This document shows positions 54,255 to 62,762 of a DNA stretch of 64,000 nucleotides, in pieces (position 1 is the stretch's first letter; each line of letters starts with the position of its first letter). A program made the position numbers and the translations under genes. The notes under the pieces are model-generated. The model was given only the letters and a program-made list of their open reading frames with translations, did no database searches and was not told the origin of the DNA. The stretch comes from Pelotomaculum schinkii. Its GTDB lineage: Bacteria; Bacillota; Desulfotomaculia; Desulfotomaculales; Pelotomaculaceae. The DNA lies in contig NZ_QFGA01000001.1 in assembly GCF_004369205.1 (NCBI RefSeq), forward strand, positions 1,550,001 to 1,614,000, read 5' to 3'.

Positions 54255-55592
54255 TTACTCAATCTCTTGAATTATATTCGACAGCCTGCCAACTATTCCC
54301 TCCAGCTGCAGCATATCTTTTCCTTCGGCCATTACCCGCACCAGCGGCTCCGTACCGGACGGCCGGACCAGGATGCGGCCGGCGCCGCCCATTTTCTTTT
54401 CTTCCTCCTTGATCGCCGCCGACAGGACAGGGCTGTCCATTACCGCATTTTTGTCGGCTACCCGCACATTTACCAGGAGCTGGGGCAGGCGCTCCATCTG
54501 TGCCGCCAGCTTGCTCAACGGCTTGCCGCTTTCCTTCATCACAGACAGCAGCTGCAATGCGGTAATAATGCCGTCGCCGGTGGTGTTGTAGTCCAGAAAA
54601 ATAATGTGTCCGGACTGCTCTCCCCCAAAGCGTGCTCCGGTACGCAGGAGTTCCTCAAGGACGTAGCGGTCGCCGACTTTTGTTTCAATCACGTTAATTC
54701 CGCAATTCCGTAAAGCCAGGTGCAAGCCGAGGTTGCTCATAACCGTGACCACTACCGTATCCTTTTCCAGCCGCCCCTTGGCTTTCAAATGACCGGCGCA
54801 GGAAACCATAATCTGGTCGCCGTCGACCAGCCGGCCGTCGGCATCCACGGCCAGGACACGATCGGAGTCCCCGTCGTGGGCCAGGCCCAGGTCAGCCCCC
54901 GCCTCAATTACAGCTTCCATCAGGTCCTCGGGGTGGGTCGAACCGCACCCCTTGTTAATATTCACCCCATCCGGATAGTTGAAGATGGGCAGCACTTCGG
55001 CTCCCAGTTTCCTGTATATCAACGGCGCCACGTAAGAAGCCGCCCCGTTGGCGCAGTCCACCACAAACCTTAAGCCCTTCAGGTCAGTGCTGACTGTGCT
55101 GCAGGCATAGTTCACGTAACGGTCGGCGGCGTCGGCCACCTGGTAGACACGTCCCACCCCGCCTCCCACCGGAGACGGCACGGAGGCGCAGTCTTCCAGC
55201 ACCAGCGCCTCGATATCAGCCTCGGTTTCGTCGGGCAGTTTGTAGCCGCTGGGGCCGAAGAACTTGATCCCGTTGTCTTCCACGGGGTTATGAGAAGCCG
55301 AGATGACCACTCCTGCCGCCGCCTGTAAATCACGGGTCAGGAAAGCAATAGCGGGAGTGGGCATAACCCCTACTTTCAAGACATCAATGCCCGCAGAACA
55401 AATACCGGCCGCCAGGGCGGCCTCAAGCATATCTCCCGAGACGCGGGTATCTTTACCGATCACTATACGGGAGCCGGCGCCGTTTCCGGCCAGGATACAG
55501 GCCCCGGCCCGGCCCAGCTGAAAGGCAAGTTCAGGTGTCAGCTCACGGTTGGCCACACCCCTTACCCCATCTGTACCAAACATACCCGCCAT
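54255..55592 (-). CDS. glmM: Phosphoglucosamine mutase (445 aa)
   Basis: Interconverts glucosamine-6-phosphate and glucosamine-1-phosphate. Visible are [12 protein letters not shown] at the N terminus, the phosphoserine loop [18 protein letters not shown], the metal-binding [11 protein letters not shown], the sugar loop GEQSGHII and the phosphate-binding [12 protein letters not shown]. The ATG at 55592 with AAAGGAGA is preferred over 55616. It stands between cdaR and the ribozyme-glmS unit. In other Firmicutes GlmM also binds and restrains CdaA; the same link is likely here. Confidence 0.96.
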   Translation of the reverse strand: MAGMFGTDGVRGVANRELTPELAFQLGRAGACILAGNGAGSRIVIGKDTRVSGDMLEAALAAGICSAGIDVLKVGVMPTPAIAFLTRDLQAAAGVVISASHNPVEDNGIKFFGPSGYKLPDETEADIEALVLEDCASVPSPVGGGVGRVYQVADAADRYVNYACSTVSTDLKGLRFVVDCANGAASYVAPLIYRKLGAEVLPIFNYPDGVNINKGCGSTHPEDLMEAVIEAGADLGLAHDGDSDRVLAVDADGRLVDGDQIMVSCAGHLKAKGRLEKDTVVVTVMSNLGLHLALRNCGINVIETKVGDRYVLEELLRTGARFGGEQSGHIIFLDYNTTGDGIITALQLLSVMKESGKPLSKLAAQMERLPQLLVNVRVADKNAVMDSPVLSAAIKEEEKKMGGAGRILVRPSGTEPLVRVMAEGKDMLQLEGIVGRLSNIIQEIE

Positions 55593-55730
55593 ATAACCGG
55601 TTCTCCTTTCATCCAAGGCAAATTACAACAACTTATTATAACTTTTAGGCTGGAGAATTGTCAATTTCTCTGAATCTACGTTATTGTATGTCAGCCATAG
55701 GTCCATGGTAACGTTAGAAAGCCCAACAAT

Positions 55731-56693
55731 TTATGGTTTTGGCACGGAGGGATCTTCACTGTCTCCTCCCGGTGAAGGGGGCGTCTCATCCAACTTACTG
55801 ATTTCCACCAGGACTTTTATCCGGGCAGGCTGTACGGTGGTCACACCTGCCGGCGCCAGCAGGCCCACTTCTTTGGTCACATTTTTATCGGCGCCATTGA
55901 TATCGACAGGCTCGGTGCGGATCTCATCAATATTGCTGATAACCTCCACCGGCCCGTAGATTTGGACCGAAGCCGGATCTCCGGCGCTCCTTTTTACGGT
56001 AAACCCTGCCGCAACGCTGCCGGTTGTCTGTGGCGCCACCGGTACCTTCTTGGAAGCTATGCTATTGACAACAGGCACAACCACCTGTACCGTTGCCGGA
56101 ATCAGGGTGACATTCGAGGAGCCCGCGTTTACCGGTACGGTCAGGGTAACATCGCTTGAAGCGTCCTGAATGTCAACTACCGCGGATGCCTGACCGATAT
56201 CGTTAACCACGCGTGAGGGTCCCCTTACGGTTACCGTTTCCGGATTGTACGCGGGCGCCAGCGCGGAATAGCCCTGGGCCGGCGTCCCCTTCAGGCTGAC
56301 CGCCACGGCAATTTGCCTTTCCACCATGCGGTCTAATCCAACTGTAACCTCCTCCGGGCTGACCTGGACCACCCGCAGGTTGGGCGGGGCGCTTACCTGT
56401 ACCGGCAGAAGCACATCCCCGGTCTTGCCTTCCGGCAGGTTGACAACTGCCCTGAAGTCAGCCGGAGCGAGATTGGCTAAGTCATTGCGGTTGCCTTGCA
56501 CCCTTACCCGGACGCTTTCAGGCAGGCCGCCCGTAATGATATAGTTTTGGGCCGGACCGGTGTGCTCCAGGGTTACAGTAAGGATCTTTTCCCTGACCGG
56601 GTTTTGTTCGTTGCTTACGTAAATCCACATGACAAAAGCCAGAAATATTGCAAGCAGTATTAGAGAGTTGTTTTGCCAGTCCAGACGACCCAA
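55731..56693 (-). CDS. cdaR: YbbR-domain protein, CdaA regulator (320 aa)
   Basis: An N-terminal membrane helix (about 11-27) is followed by about three to four YbbR repeats exposed outside the cell (patterns such as PESVRVRVQGNRNDL, PETVTVRGPSRVVNDI, PASVQIYGPVEVISNI), then an acidic/Pro-rich tail. It starts 4 bases after the cdaA stop. CdaR proteins modulate the diadenylate cyclase CdaA across the membrane; this role is taken from family and context. Confidence 0.9.
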   Translation of the reverse strand: MGRLDWQNNSLILLAIFLAFVMWIYVSNEQNPVREKILTVTLEHTGPAQNYIITGGLPESVRVRVQGNRNDLANLAPADFRAVVNLPEGKTGDVLLPVQVSAPPNLRVVQVSPEEVTVGLDRMVERQIAVAVSLKGTPAQGYSALAPAYNPETVTVRGPSRVVNDIGQASAVVDIQDASSDVTLTVPVNAGSSNVTLIPATVQVVVPVVNSIASKKVPVAPQTTGSVAAGFTVKRSAGDPASVQIYGPVEVISNIDEIRTEPVDINGADKNVTKEVGLLAPAGVTTVQPARIKVLVEISKLDETPPSPGGDSEDPSVPKP

Positions 56694-56697
56694 GTCA

Positions 56698-57531
56698 TTA
56701 CCTCCTGAACCAGAGTGATGAAAGCGAACTGCCGGCCTTCAGGTTTAATAAAGATGAAAGCCTGTCCATCAGGCTTGCTTCGTCCAGGTATCGTGTCAGG
56801 TCACCTTCAACGGCCAGGGAAACGCTGCCGGTTTCCTCGGAGACAATAACGGCCACCGCGTCGGAATGTTCAGTGATGCCGATGCCGGCCCGGTGCCTGG
56901 AGCCGAGGTCGCTGGTCAGGTAAGGGTTTTCGCTGAGCGGTAGAAAACAGGCCGCCGCAGCCACGCGTTCCCCGCGAATTACTACCGCCCCGTCATGCAG
57001 CGGCGTCTTGGGAATAAATATGTTAACCAGAAATTCGGCGGAAACCACGCCGTCTATTTTGACACCTGTGTCGATATATTCCTCCAGACCCGTCTCCCGC
57101 TGCAGGACAATCAGCGCCCCCATTTTATTTTTGGAGAGCAAAGTGGCCGACCGGCAAATTTCGGCGATAACCCTGGACGGGTCGACTTCACCATGACTGA
57201 TGGTGTTGGTCGAGAGTAATCTTCCACGCCCCAGTTTTTCCAGGGCTCGCCTGAGCTCCGGCTGGAATACTACCGGCAGCGCCACCACCAGCGCGGTCAT
57301 GGCCTGCCGCAGCAGCCAGTTGGCGGTGTTGAGGTTAAAAAGACTGGAAAGGGCGGTAAGGCCCAGCAGTACGATCAAGCCTTTAATCAACTGCACCGCC
57401 CTGGTCCCTTTGATTAAAAGCATCAACCTGTACATAACAAAAGCAACGATCGCAATATCGATAACGCTGCTCAGGTTAAATTTAAGTACCGCTTTAAGGT
57501 AGTCCAAATTCGGGAGCCAGAACTGCTCCAC
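56698..57531 (-). CDS. cdaA: Diadenylate cyclase CdaA (277 aa)
   Basis: Membrane-bound enzyme forming c-di-AMP from two ATP. Three helices occupy about residues 15-85. The DAC domain carries TPLHDGAVVIRGERVAAAAC (DGA motif) and LGSRHRAGIGITEHSDAV (RHR motif), then SEETGSVSL. Translation begins at GTG (57531) with GGGAGGAA ahead. First gene of the conserved cdaA-cdaR-glmM-glmS cluster, coupling osmotic/cell-wall signalling with amino-sugar supply. Confidence 0.95.
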   Translation of the reverse strand: MEQFWLPNLDYLKAVLKFNLSSVIDIAIVAFVMYRLMLLIKGTRAVQLIKGLIVLLGLTALSSLFNLNTANWLLRQAMTALVVALPVVFQPELRRALEKLGRGRLLSTNTISHGEVDPSRVIAEICRSATLLSKNKMGALIVLQRETGLEEYIDTGVKIDGVVSAEFLVNIFIPKTPLHDGAVVIRGERVAAAACFLPLSENPYLTSDLGSRHRAGIGITEHSDAVAVIVSEETGSVSLAVEGDLTRYLDEASLMDRLSSLLNLKAGSSLSSLWFRR

Positions 57532-57658
57532 CGGTATTCCTCCCTTGAAAGGTTACAGGAAGTAGTATTTCTCCTGGATGGTGAAATACCCACCACTGTT
57601 AAATGTTTTATTTCTGTGGCGGGCATGTCGTTTCCTGCAGGAAAATAATAAAAATAGT

Positions 57659-57753
57659 CGTGGGAAGTGGGAATACATGATGGATCTCAAGGGTTTTAAG
57701 ACCCCAAAGGAATGCAGTATATTCTCACGTCCCACGTCCCACGTCCCACGTCT
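57659..57753. repeat. Solo remnant of the CACGTC-repeat cassette downstream of cimA
   Basis: 57723-57753 consists of tandem CACGTCC/CCCACGT units. The opposite end 57659-57672 holds an inverted pair (CGTGGGAAGTGGGA). Between them the minus strand reads GGGTCTTAAAACCCTTGAG, similar to the GGGTATAAAAACCTTGAG start of the four-helix-bundle gene at 59793. It appears to be a cassette that lost its gene, located 8 bases after the cimA stop. Confidence 0.6.
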
Positions 57754-57760
57754 ATTCAAA

Positions 57761-59368
57761 CTATTCTCCTGCGGCAGACTTTTCTGAACTGCTCTCCAGA
57801 TTTGTCTTTTCCCCCTTCAGCAGACCGTAGGCGATGCTGTCGGCGAGCGCCTGCCAGCTGGCCTCAATAATGTTCTGGGAGACCCCGACCGTACCCCAGG
57901 AATTTTGGCCGTCGCCGGTCTCGATATGGACACGTACACTGGCCCCGGTACCGTCCTTCTCATCCAGTACGCGCACCTTGTAGTCGTTTAAATGCATCGA
58001 GCCGATGTTGGGATAGAAATCCTTCAAAGCTTTGCGCAGGGCGTGGTCCAGGGCGTTAACCGGGCCGTTGCCTTCAGCCGCTGTATGCACCACCTGGTCA
58101 CCTACCCGTATTTTAATAATAGCCTCGGCATAGGCGGGGTTGTTTTCTTTCATTTCAACCAGGAGGCGCAGGGCCTCCAGGGAAAACGGCTCGGTGTAGT
58201 TGTCCTGGGCTTTGCGCATAAGGAGCTCGAAAGACCCCTCCGACCCCTCAAACTGAAAACCCTGGTTTTCCAATTCCTTAATTTCCGCCAGGATACGCTT
58301 GCCTTCAGGGCCCTGCCGGTCAAACCCGAGGTTCATCTCTTTATACTTGTAAAGCAGGTTGGACATGCCGGACAGCTCGGAGATCAGCACGCGGCGGTGG
58401 TTGCCCACCAGTTCCGGTTCAATGTGCTCGTAGGTCTTGGGCTCCTTCAAGAGGGCGCTGACGTGTACACCGCCTTTATGGGCGAAGGCGCTGATCCCCA
58501 CGTAAGGCTGCCGGGCATCCGGGCTGAGATTGGCTACCTCGCTGACGTAATGGGACATTTCCACCAGGTGCGCCAGGTTCTCGCGAGGGATGGTATCGAT
58601 GCCCAGTTTCAGGTACAGGTTGGGAATAACGGAGCAGAGGTTGGCGTTGCCGCACCTCTCGCCGTAGCCGTTGACCGTCCCCTGCGCCTGCGACGCTCCG
58701 CTCTGCACCGCCATGATCGTGTTGGCGACAGCCAGTTCACCGTCGTTATGGGCGTGGATCCCTATAGGTATACTGAGCCGCTGCACGGCCACTTCCACAA
58801 TTTCTTTAATCTCCAGAGGCAAGCTGCCCCCGTTGGTGTCGCAAAGCACCAGGGTATCGGCCCCGCCCTCCGCGGCTGCCTCAAGCGCCGCCAGAGCATA
58901 AGCCGGATTGGCCTTGTAGCCGTCAAAAAAATGCTCGGCGTCGAAGAACACTTCCAACCCGTGGCTTTTGAGGTAAGAGACGGTATCACGGATCATGGCC
59001 AGGTTTTCTGCCAGCGTGGTACCCAGGGACTTGGTTACGTGCAGGTCCCAGGTCTTGCCGAAAATGGTGGCGCACCTGACCCCCGAAGCAAGGAGGGCCT
59101 TGACATTGTCGTCACTTTCAGCCGCCAGTTTCGCCCGGCGGGTGGAACCAAAAGCTGCCAGCCTGGCGTTCTTGAAGCTGTAACTGCGAATCCGCCAGAA
59201 GAAATCAGCGTCCTTGGGGTTGGACCCCGGCCAGCCGCCTTCAATATAATGGAAGCCCATTTTGTCGAGACGCTGGGCGATTTTTATCTTATCTTCACAG
59301 GACAAGGAAATGCCCTCAGCCTGCGTGCCGTCCCGTAACGTTGTGTCGTAAATCTTTACTGAGGGCAT
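57761..59368 (-). CDS. cimA: (R)-citramalate synthase (535 aa)
   Basis: Condenses acetyl-CoA and pyruvate to citramalate, opening the threonine-independent isoleucine route. DRE-TIM motif YDTTLRDGTQAEGIS at the N terminus, HAHNDGELAVANT metal-binding region, GYGERCGNANL, and the GGVHVSALLK segment that separates this group (TIGR00977) from isopropylmalate synthase. The C-terminal LeuA-type regulatory domain has NDYKVRVLDEKDGTGASVRV. AGGAGGT precedes the ATG. It follows leuACDB, whose LeuCDB enzymes can process citramalate, so the operon serves both pathways. Confidence 0.94.
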   Translation of the reverse strand: MPSVKIYDTTLRDGTQAEGISLSCEDKIKIAQRLDKMGFHYIEGGWPGSNPKDADFFWRIRSYSFKNARLAAFGSTRRAKLAAESDDNVKALLASGVRCATIFGKTWDLHVTKSLGTTLAENLAMIRDTVSYLKSHGLEVFFDAEHFFDGYKANPAYALAALEAAAEGGADTLVLCDTNGGSLPLEIKEIVEVAVQRLSIPIGIHAHNDGELAVANTIMAVQSGASQAQGTVNGYGERCGNANLCSVIPNLYLKLGIDTIPRENLAHLVEMSHYVSEVANLSPDARQPYVGISAFAHKGGVHVSALLKEPKTYEHIEPELVGNHRRVLISELSGMSNLLYKYKEMNLGFDRQGPEGKRILAEIKELENQGFQFEGSEGSFELLMRKAQDNYTEPFSLEALRLLVEMKENNPAYAEAIIKIRVGDQVVHTAAEGNGPVNALDHALRKALKDFYPNIGSMHLNDYKVRVLDEKDGTGASVRVHIETGDGQNSWGTVGVSQNIIEASWQALADSIAYGLLKGEKTNLESSSEKSAAGE

Positions 59369-59390
59369 TGAAAAACCTCCTAAATTGGGC

Positions 59391-59856
59391 GTGAGACGTG
59401 GGACGTGAGACGTGGGAAAAACATTGTTTGTAGTTATCCAATATTTTTTTCCCTTAAACGAAAGATTTGTTTTCCAAGGACATCGTACTCCTCAGACAAT
59501 TTTTTATAATACTCTTCCTGAATATAATTAAGCGCTCTAATGAAATCCAGCAGGACACAAATTTCGTTGCAGGAGCCTAAGGCATTCCTTAAGAAATGCT
59601 GAAATTCTCTTGAAGAATCTTTTCTACCGTATCCTTCAGCGATATTTAAGGCTACCGAAAGTGAAGCTCTTCGGAGTTGACTGCCAAGTTCATACTTCTC
59701 TGAGGTTGGAAATGATTGGGTAAATTTGTGTATTTCCAGTGCCAGTCTGTAAGACCTCTTATAGACCTCAAGGTTTTTATACCCGGTCCGCATATGTGTC
59801 TCACTTCCCTATGGATATTCCGGCTTCTCACGTCCCACGTCTCACGTCTCACGTCC
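59391..59856. mobile_element. Four-helix-bundle protein cassette bounded by inverted CACGTC-type repeats
   Basis: The left end 59391-59417 reads GTGAGACGTGGGACGTGAGA and onward. The right end 59826-59856 is its inverted counterpart, built of CTCACGT/CCCACGT units. Together they enclose one gene (59434-59793). The right repeat runs into the leuB stop codon and encodes its last residues. A decayed relative lies at 57659-57753, so the unit seems to move or be copied as a cassette. No transposase is encoded. Confidence 0.6.
59434..59793 (-). CDS. Four-helix-bundle protein, 23S rRNA intervening-sequence type (119 aa)
   Basis: The start RTGYKNLEVYKRSYRLALEIHK, the middle ELGSQLRRASLSVALNIAEGYGRKDSSREF and the C-terminal helix EEYDVLGKQIFRLREK are typical of the four-helix-bundle (IVP/bAvd-like) family. 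Members occur in 23S rRNA intervening sequences, as Avd in diversity-generating retroelements, and scattered in intergenic regions. A GGGAAGTGAG ribosome site precedes the ATG. It lies between inverted repeats separating leuB and cimA. No reverse transcriptase or variable repeat is nearby, so a DGR role is not supported. Function unknown; probably nucleic-acid binding. Confidence 0.88.
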   Translation of the reverse strand: MRTGYKNLEVYKRSYRLALEIHKFTQSFPTSEKYELGSQLRRASLSVALNIAEGYGRKDSSREFQHFLRNALGSCNEICVLLDFIRALNYIQEEYYKKLSEEYDVLGKQIFRLREKNIG

Positions 59857-60921
59857 TATTTGCTCTATAATCCGGCTTCCAATCTCATCCGTATTGACAA
59901 GTTGTTTGCCTTTTTCCATCAGGTCGGCGGTGCGGTAGCCCATGTCAAGCACGTCTGTGACGGCCTGCTCGATGCAGTCCGCTTCCCGGCCCTGTTCCAG
60001 GGAGAAGCGCAGGAGCATGGCTGCGGACAGGATGGCGGCAATGGGGTTGGCGCAGTTTAAGCCGGCCAGTTCTGGCGCGGTGCCGTGCGCAGGCTCGTAC
60101 AACCCTATTTTTCCTCCGAGGCTGGCGGAGGCCAGCATTCCTAAAGAGCCGCCCAGTACGGAAGCCTGGTCGCTTAAGATGTCGCCGAACATATTTTCAG
60201 TCACAAGGACGTCAAACTGCCCCGGGTTCTTGACCAACTGCATGGCGCAGTTGTCTACATACATATGATTGAGTTCCACATCCGGATACTCCCGGCCGAT
60301 CGCCACGGCCACCTCCCGCCAGTAACGCGAGCTTTCCAGCACGTTGGCCTTATCCACCGAAGTCACCCTGCCGCGGCGCAGCCTGGCCAGGTCAAAGGCC
60401 TTGCGGAGGATCCTCTCAATTTCCGGGGTGGTGTATTCCAGCGTGTCAACCACGCGGGTACCGCCGTCAGGCAGCGCCTCCCGGTATTTCTTGCCGAAGT
60501 AAAGGCCGCCGGTAAGCTCCCGGAGCACTAACAGGTCGAGGCCGGCAACCACCTCCGGTTTCAGCGTGGAAGCATTGGCCAGTGAGGGAAATACCTTGAC
60601 CGGCCGCAGGTTGGCGTACAAGCCCAGCTTCTTCCTGAGAGCCAGGAGAGCCCCGAGTTCAGGCCGCAGGTGCAGCGGCAAACCGTCCCATTTGGGGCCG
60701 CCTACGGCTCCGAAGAGGATGGCCTCGCTGTTAAAGCAGAGCTCCAGGGTTTCCTCGGGCAGCGGCACGCCGGTCGCGTCATAGGCCGCTCCACCCACTA
60801 AACCCCAGGCAAACTCATATTTATGCCCAAAGCGTTGGCCAACCGCTTCCAAAACACGGACCGCCTGGTCGATAATTTCCGGGCCGATTCCATCACCCGG
60901 CAATACAGCTATTTTAGACAT
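59842..60921 (-). CDS. leuB: 3-Isopropylmalate dehydrogenase (359 aa)
   Basis: Oxidative decarboxylation of 3-isopropylmalate in leucine synthesis. [13 protein letters not shown] at the N terminus, [14 protein letters not shown] substrate region, [16 protein letters not shown], the metal-binding [12 protein letters not shown] and [17 protein letters not shown], and the NAD-binding [12 protein letters not shown] are all present. The last four residues (GRET) and the TGA stop are encoded by the flanking CACGTC-type repeat, so the original C terminus has been replaced. GGAGAAAGG precedes the ATG. Confidence 0.95.
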   Translation of the reverse strand: MSKIAVLPGDGIGPEIIDQAVRVLEAVGQRFGHKYEFAWGLVGGAAYDATGVPLPEETLELCFNSEAILFGAVGGPKWDGLPLHLRPELGALLALRKKLGLYANLRPVKVFPSLANASTLKPEVVAGLDLLVLRELTGGLYFGKKYREALPDGGTRVVDTLEYTTPEIERILRKAFDLARLRRGRVTSVDKANVLESSRYWREVAVAIGREYPDVELNHMYVDNCAMQLVKNPGQFDVLVTENMFGDILSDQASVLGGSLGMLASASLGGKIGLYEPAHGTAPELAGLNCANPIAAILSAAMLLRFSLEQGREADCIEQAVTDVLDMGYRTADLMEKGKQLVNTDEIGSRIIEQIGRET

Positions 60922-60978
60922 AACCTTTCTCCTATCCGGGAAGCAAGGGGACGGTTCTCCTGCTTCCTTCCTTCTTTA

Positions 60979-61470
60979 TTACTTCACTTTTTCTTTAACG
61001 TAGTTAATCAGTCCGCCCGCGGCGATAATCTGCTGCATGAAGGGCGGCACCGGGGTGGCTGTGTATTTTTTGCCGGTGGTGAGGTTGGTGATCACGCCGG
61101 TGTCCGCGTCAACCGCGAGCTCTTCTCCCTCGTTCACCTCAGCCGCCGCCTCGGGCGATTCAAAGATGGGCAGGCCGATATTGAAAGCATTGCGGTAAAA
61201 AATCCTGGCAAAGGTGCCGGCAATGACGCAGGATACCCCGGCGGCCTTAATCGAGATAGGGGCGTGCTCCCTGGAACTGCCGCACCCGAAATTTTTCCCG
61301 GCCACAATGATGTCACCGGGCCGCACCTTGGCAGGAAAGCCGGGGTCGGCGTCTTCCATACAGTGTTTTGCCAGTTCGCCCGGGTCCGAAGTGTTCAGAT
61401 AACGCGCCGGAATAATGGCGTCGGTGTCAACGTCCGCTCCGAACTTCCAGGCCTTTCCTTTGAGCTCCAT
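60979..61470 (-). CDS. leuD: 3-Isopropylmalate dehydratase small subunit (163 aa)
   Basis: Swivel subunit of isopropylmalate isomerase. [18 protein letters not shown] and [19 protein letters not shown] are the substrate-recognition hallmarks, and [14 protein letters not shown] is also typical of the roughly 163-residue form of Firmicutes and archaea. Its ATG directly abuts the leuC stop, and the GGAGGTG site lies inside the end of leuC, so translation is coupled. Confidence 0.95.
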   Translation of the reverse strand: MELKGKAWKFGADVDTDAIIPARYLNTSDPGELAKHCMEDADPGFPAKVRPGDIIVAGKNFGCGSSREHAPISIKAAGVSCVIAGTFARIFYRNAFNIGLPIFESPEAAAEVNEGEELAVDADTGVITNLTTGKKYTATPVPPFMQQIIAAGGLINYVKEKVK

Positions 61471-62733
61471 CTATAGCACCTCCGTGGGACCGGCTATGCG
61501 GCCAAGTACTGCTGACGCCGCGGCAACGGCGGGATTGGAAAGGTAGACTTCACTCTCCGTGTGCCCCATCCGGCCGACAAAGTTGCGGTTGGTGGTGGCC
61601 ACACAGCGCTCGCCGGCGGCCAGGATACCCATATGCCCGCCCAGACACGGCCCGCAGGTGGGCGTGCTGACAGCGCCGCCGGCTTCGACCAGGGTTTCAA
61701 TCAAACCTTCCCGCAAGGCCTGCAGGTAAATTTCCTGGGTGCCCGGGAAAATAATTAAGCGTACGTTTTTATGCACTTTTTTACCTTTGATCACCATGGC
61801 GGCCGCCCTGAGGTCTTCCATGCGGCCGTTGGTGCAGGAGCCGATGACCACCTGCTGGATTTCCACGTCCCCCACATCGCTTATGGGCCGGCTGTTTTCC
61901 GGCAGGTGGGGGAAGGCCACCTGGGGTTCAACGCGGGAGGCGTCATAGCGGCGCACCTCTTTATAGCCCGCATCCGGGTCGCTCCGGTAAAACCGGTACG
62001 GACGGCGGCAGCGGCCCTCCACGAAAGCGCGGGTTTTTTCATCGGGCGCCACAATACCGTTTTTGCCGCCTGCCTCAATAGCCATATTGCACATGGTGAA
62101 GCGCCCGTCCATGGACAAGTTTTCAATTGCAGGGCCGGCGAATTCCATCGCCTGGTACCGCGCTCCGTCGACACCGATGTCCCCGATAACATGGAGGATC
62201 AGGTCCTTGCCGCCCACCCAGGGCTGCAGTTCCCCTTCGAAAACAAATTTAATTGTTTCCGGAACTTTAAGCCAGATTTCCCCCAGGGCCATGGCCGCGG
62301 CCAGGTCGGTGCTGCCCACGCCGGTGGAAAAGGCGCCCAGCGCGCCGTAGGTGCAGGTGTGTGAATCAGCGCCGATAATCAGGTCGCCGGGGCCCACCAG
62401 GCCTTGCTCCGGCAGCAGGCAGTGTTCAATACCCATCCGGCCGACTTCGAAAAAGTTGGGTAGATCGTGCTTCCTGGCAAACTCCCTCAGTATGGCGACC
62501 TGCCCGGCCGACTTGATATCCTTATTGGGGGTAAAGTGGTCGGGGACCAGCGCTACCCTCTCCCGGTCGAAAACACCGGCCACCCCTATTCTTTCAAACT
62601 CCCGGACAGCAACCGGCGCTGTGATGTCATTGCCCAGTGTCAGGTCAACACGGGCGTTGATCAGCTCTCCGGGAGAGACCCTCTTCCTGCCTGCATGGGC
62701 AGCCAGGATTTTCTCGGTGATGGTCATTGCCAT
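61471..62733 (-). CDS. leuC: 3-Isopropylmalate dehydratase large subunit (420 aa)
   Basis: Fe-S catalytic subunit of isopropylmalate isomerase. [39 protein letters not shown] and [14 protein letters not shown] provide the three cluster cysteines. The 420-residue length is the single-domain type that pairs with a separate short LeuD. Lies between leuA (29-base gap) and leuD (abutting). Confidence 0.96.
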   Translation of the reverse strand: MAMTITEKILAAHAGRKRVSPGELINARVDLTLGNDITAPVAVREFERIGVAGVFDRERVALVPDHFTPNKDIKSAGQVAILREFARKHDLPNFFEVGRMGIEHCLLPEQGLVGPGDLIIGADSHTCTYGALGAFSTGVGSTDLAAAMALGEIWLKVPETIKFVFEGELQPWVGGKDLILHVIGDIGVDGARYQAMEFAGPAIENLSMDGRFTMCNMAIEAGGKNGIVAPDEKTRAFVEGRCRRPYRFYRSDPDAGYKEVRRYDASRVEPQVAFPHLPENSRPISDVGDVEIQQVVIGSCTNGRMEDLRAAAMVIKGKKVHKNVRLIIFPGTQEIYLQALREGLIETLVEAGGAVSTPTCGPCLGGHMGILAAGERCVATTNRNFVGRMGHTESEVYLSNPAVAAASAVLGRIAGPTEVL

Positions 62734-62762
62734 GCTTTTTCACTCCGTTCACTGATAAATAA

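Noticed and set aside
57992-59338. 448-codon plus-strand open frame opposite cimA
   Set aside because: It is entirely antisense to a well-supported citramalate synthase in GC-rich DNA, its translation shows no recognisable domain, and similar mirror frames occur over glmS, leuC and glmM.
59434-59793. Avd component of a diversity-generating retroelement
   Set aside because: The protein is of the right family, but there is no reverse transcriptase, template repeat or variable-repeat target gene nearby. The only reverse transcriptase in the window belongs to a group II intron far away.
57723-59856. CRISPR array from the repeated CACGTCC units
   Set aside because: Units are 7 bases, directly adjacent without spacers, in three short clusters, and there are no cas genes.
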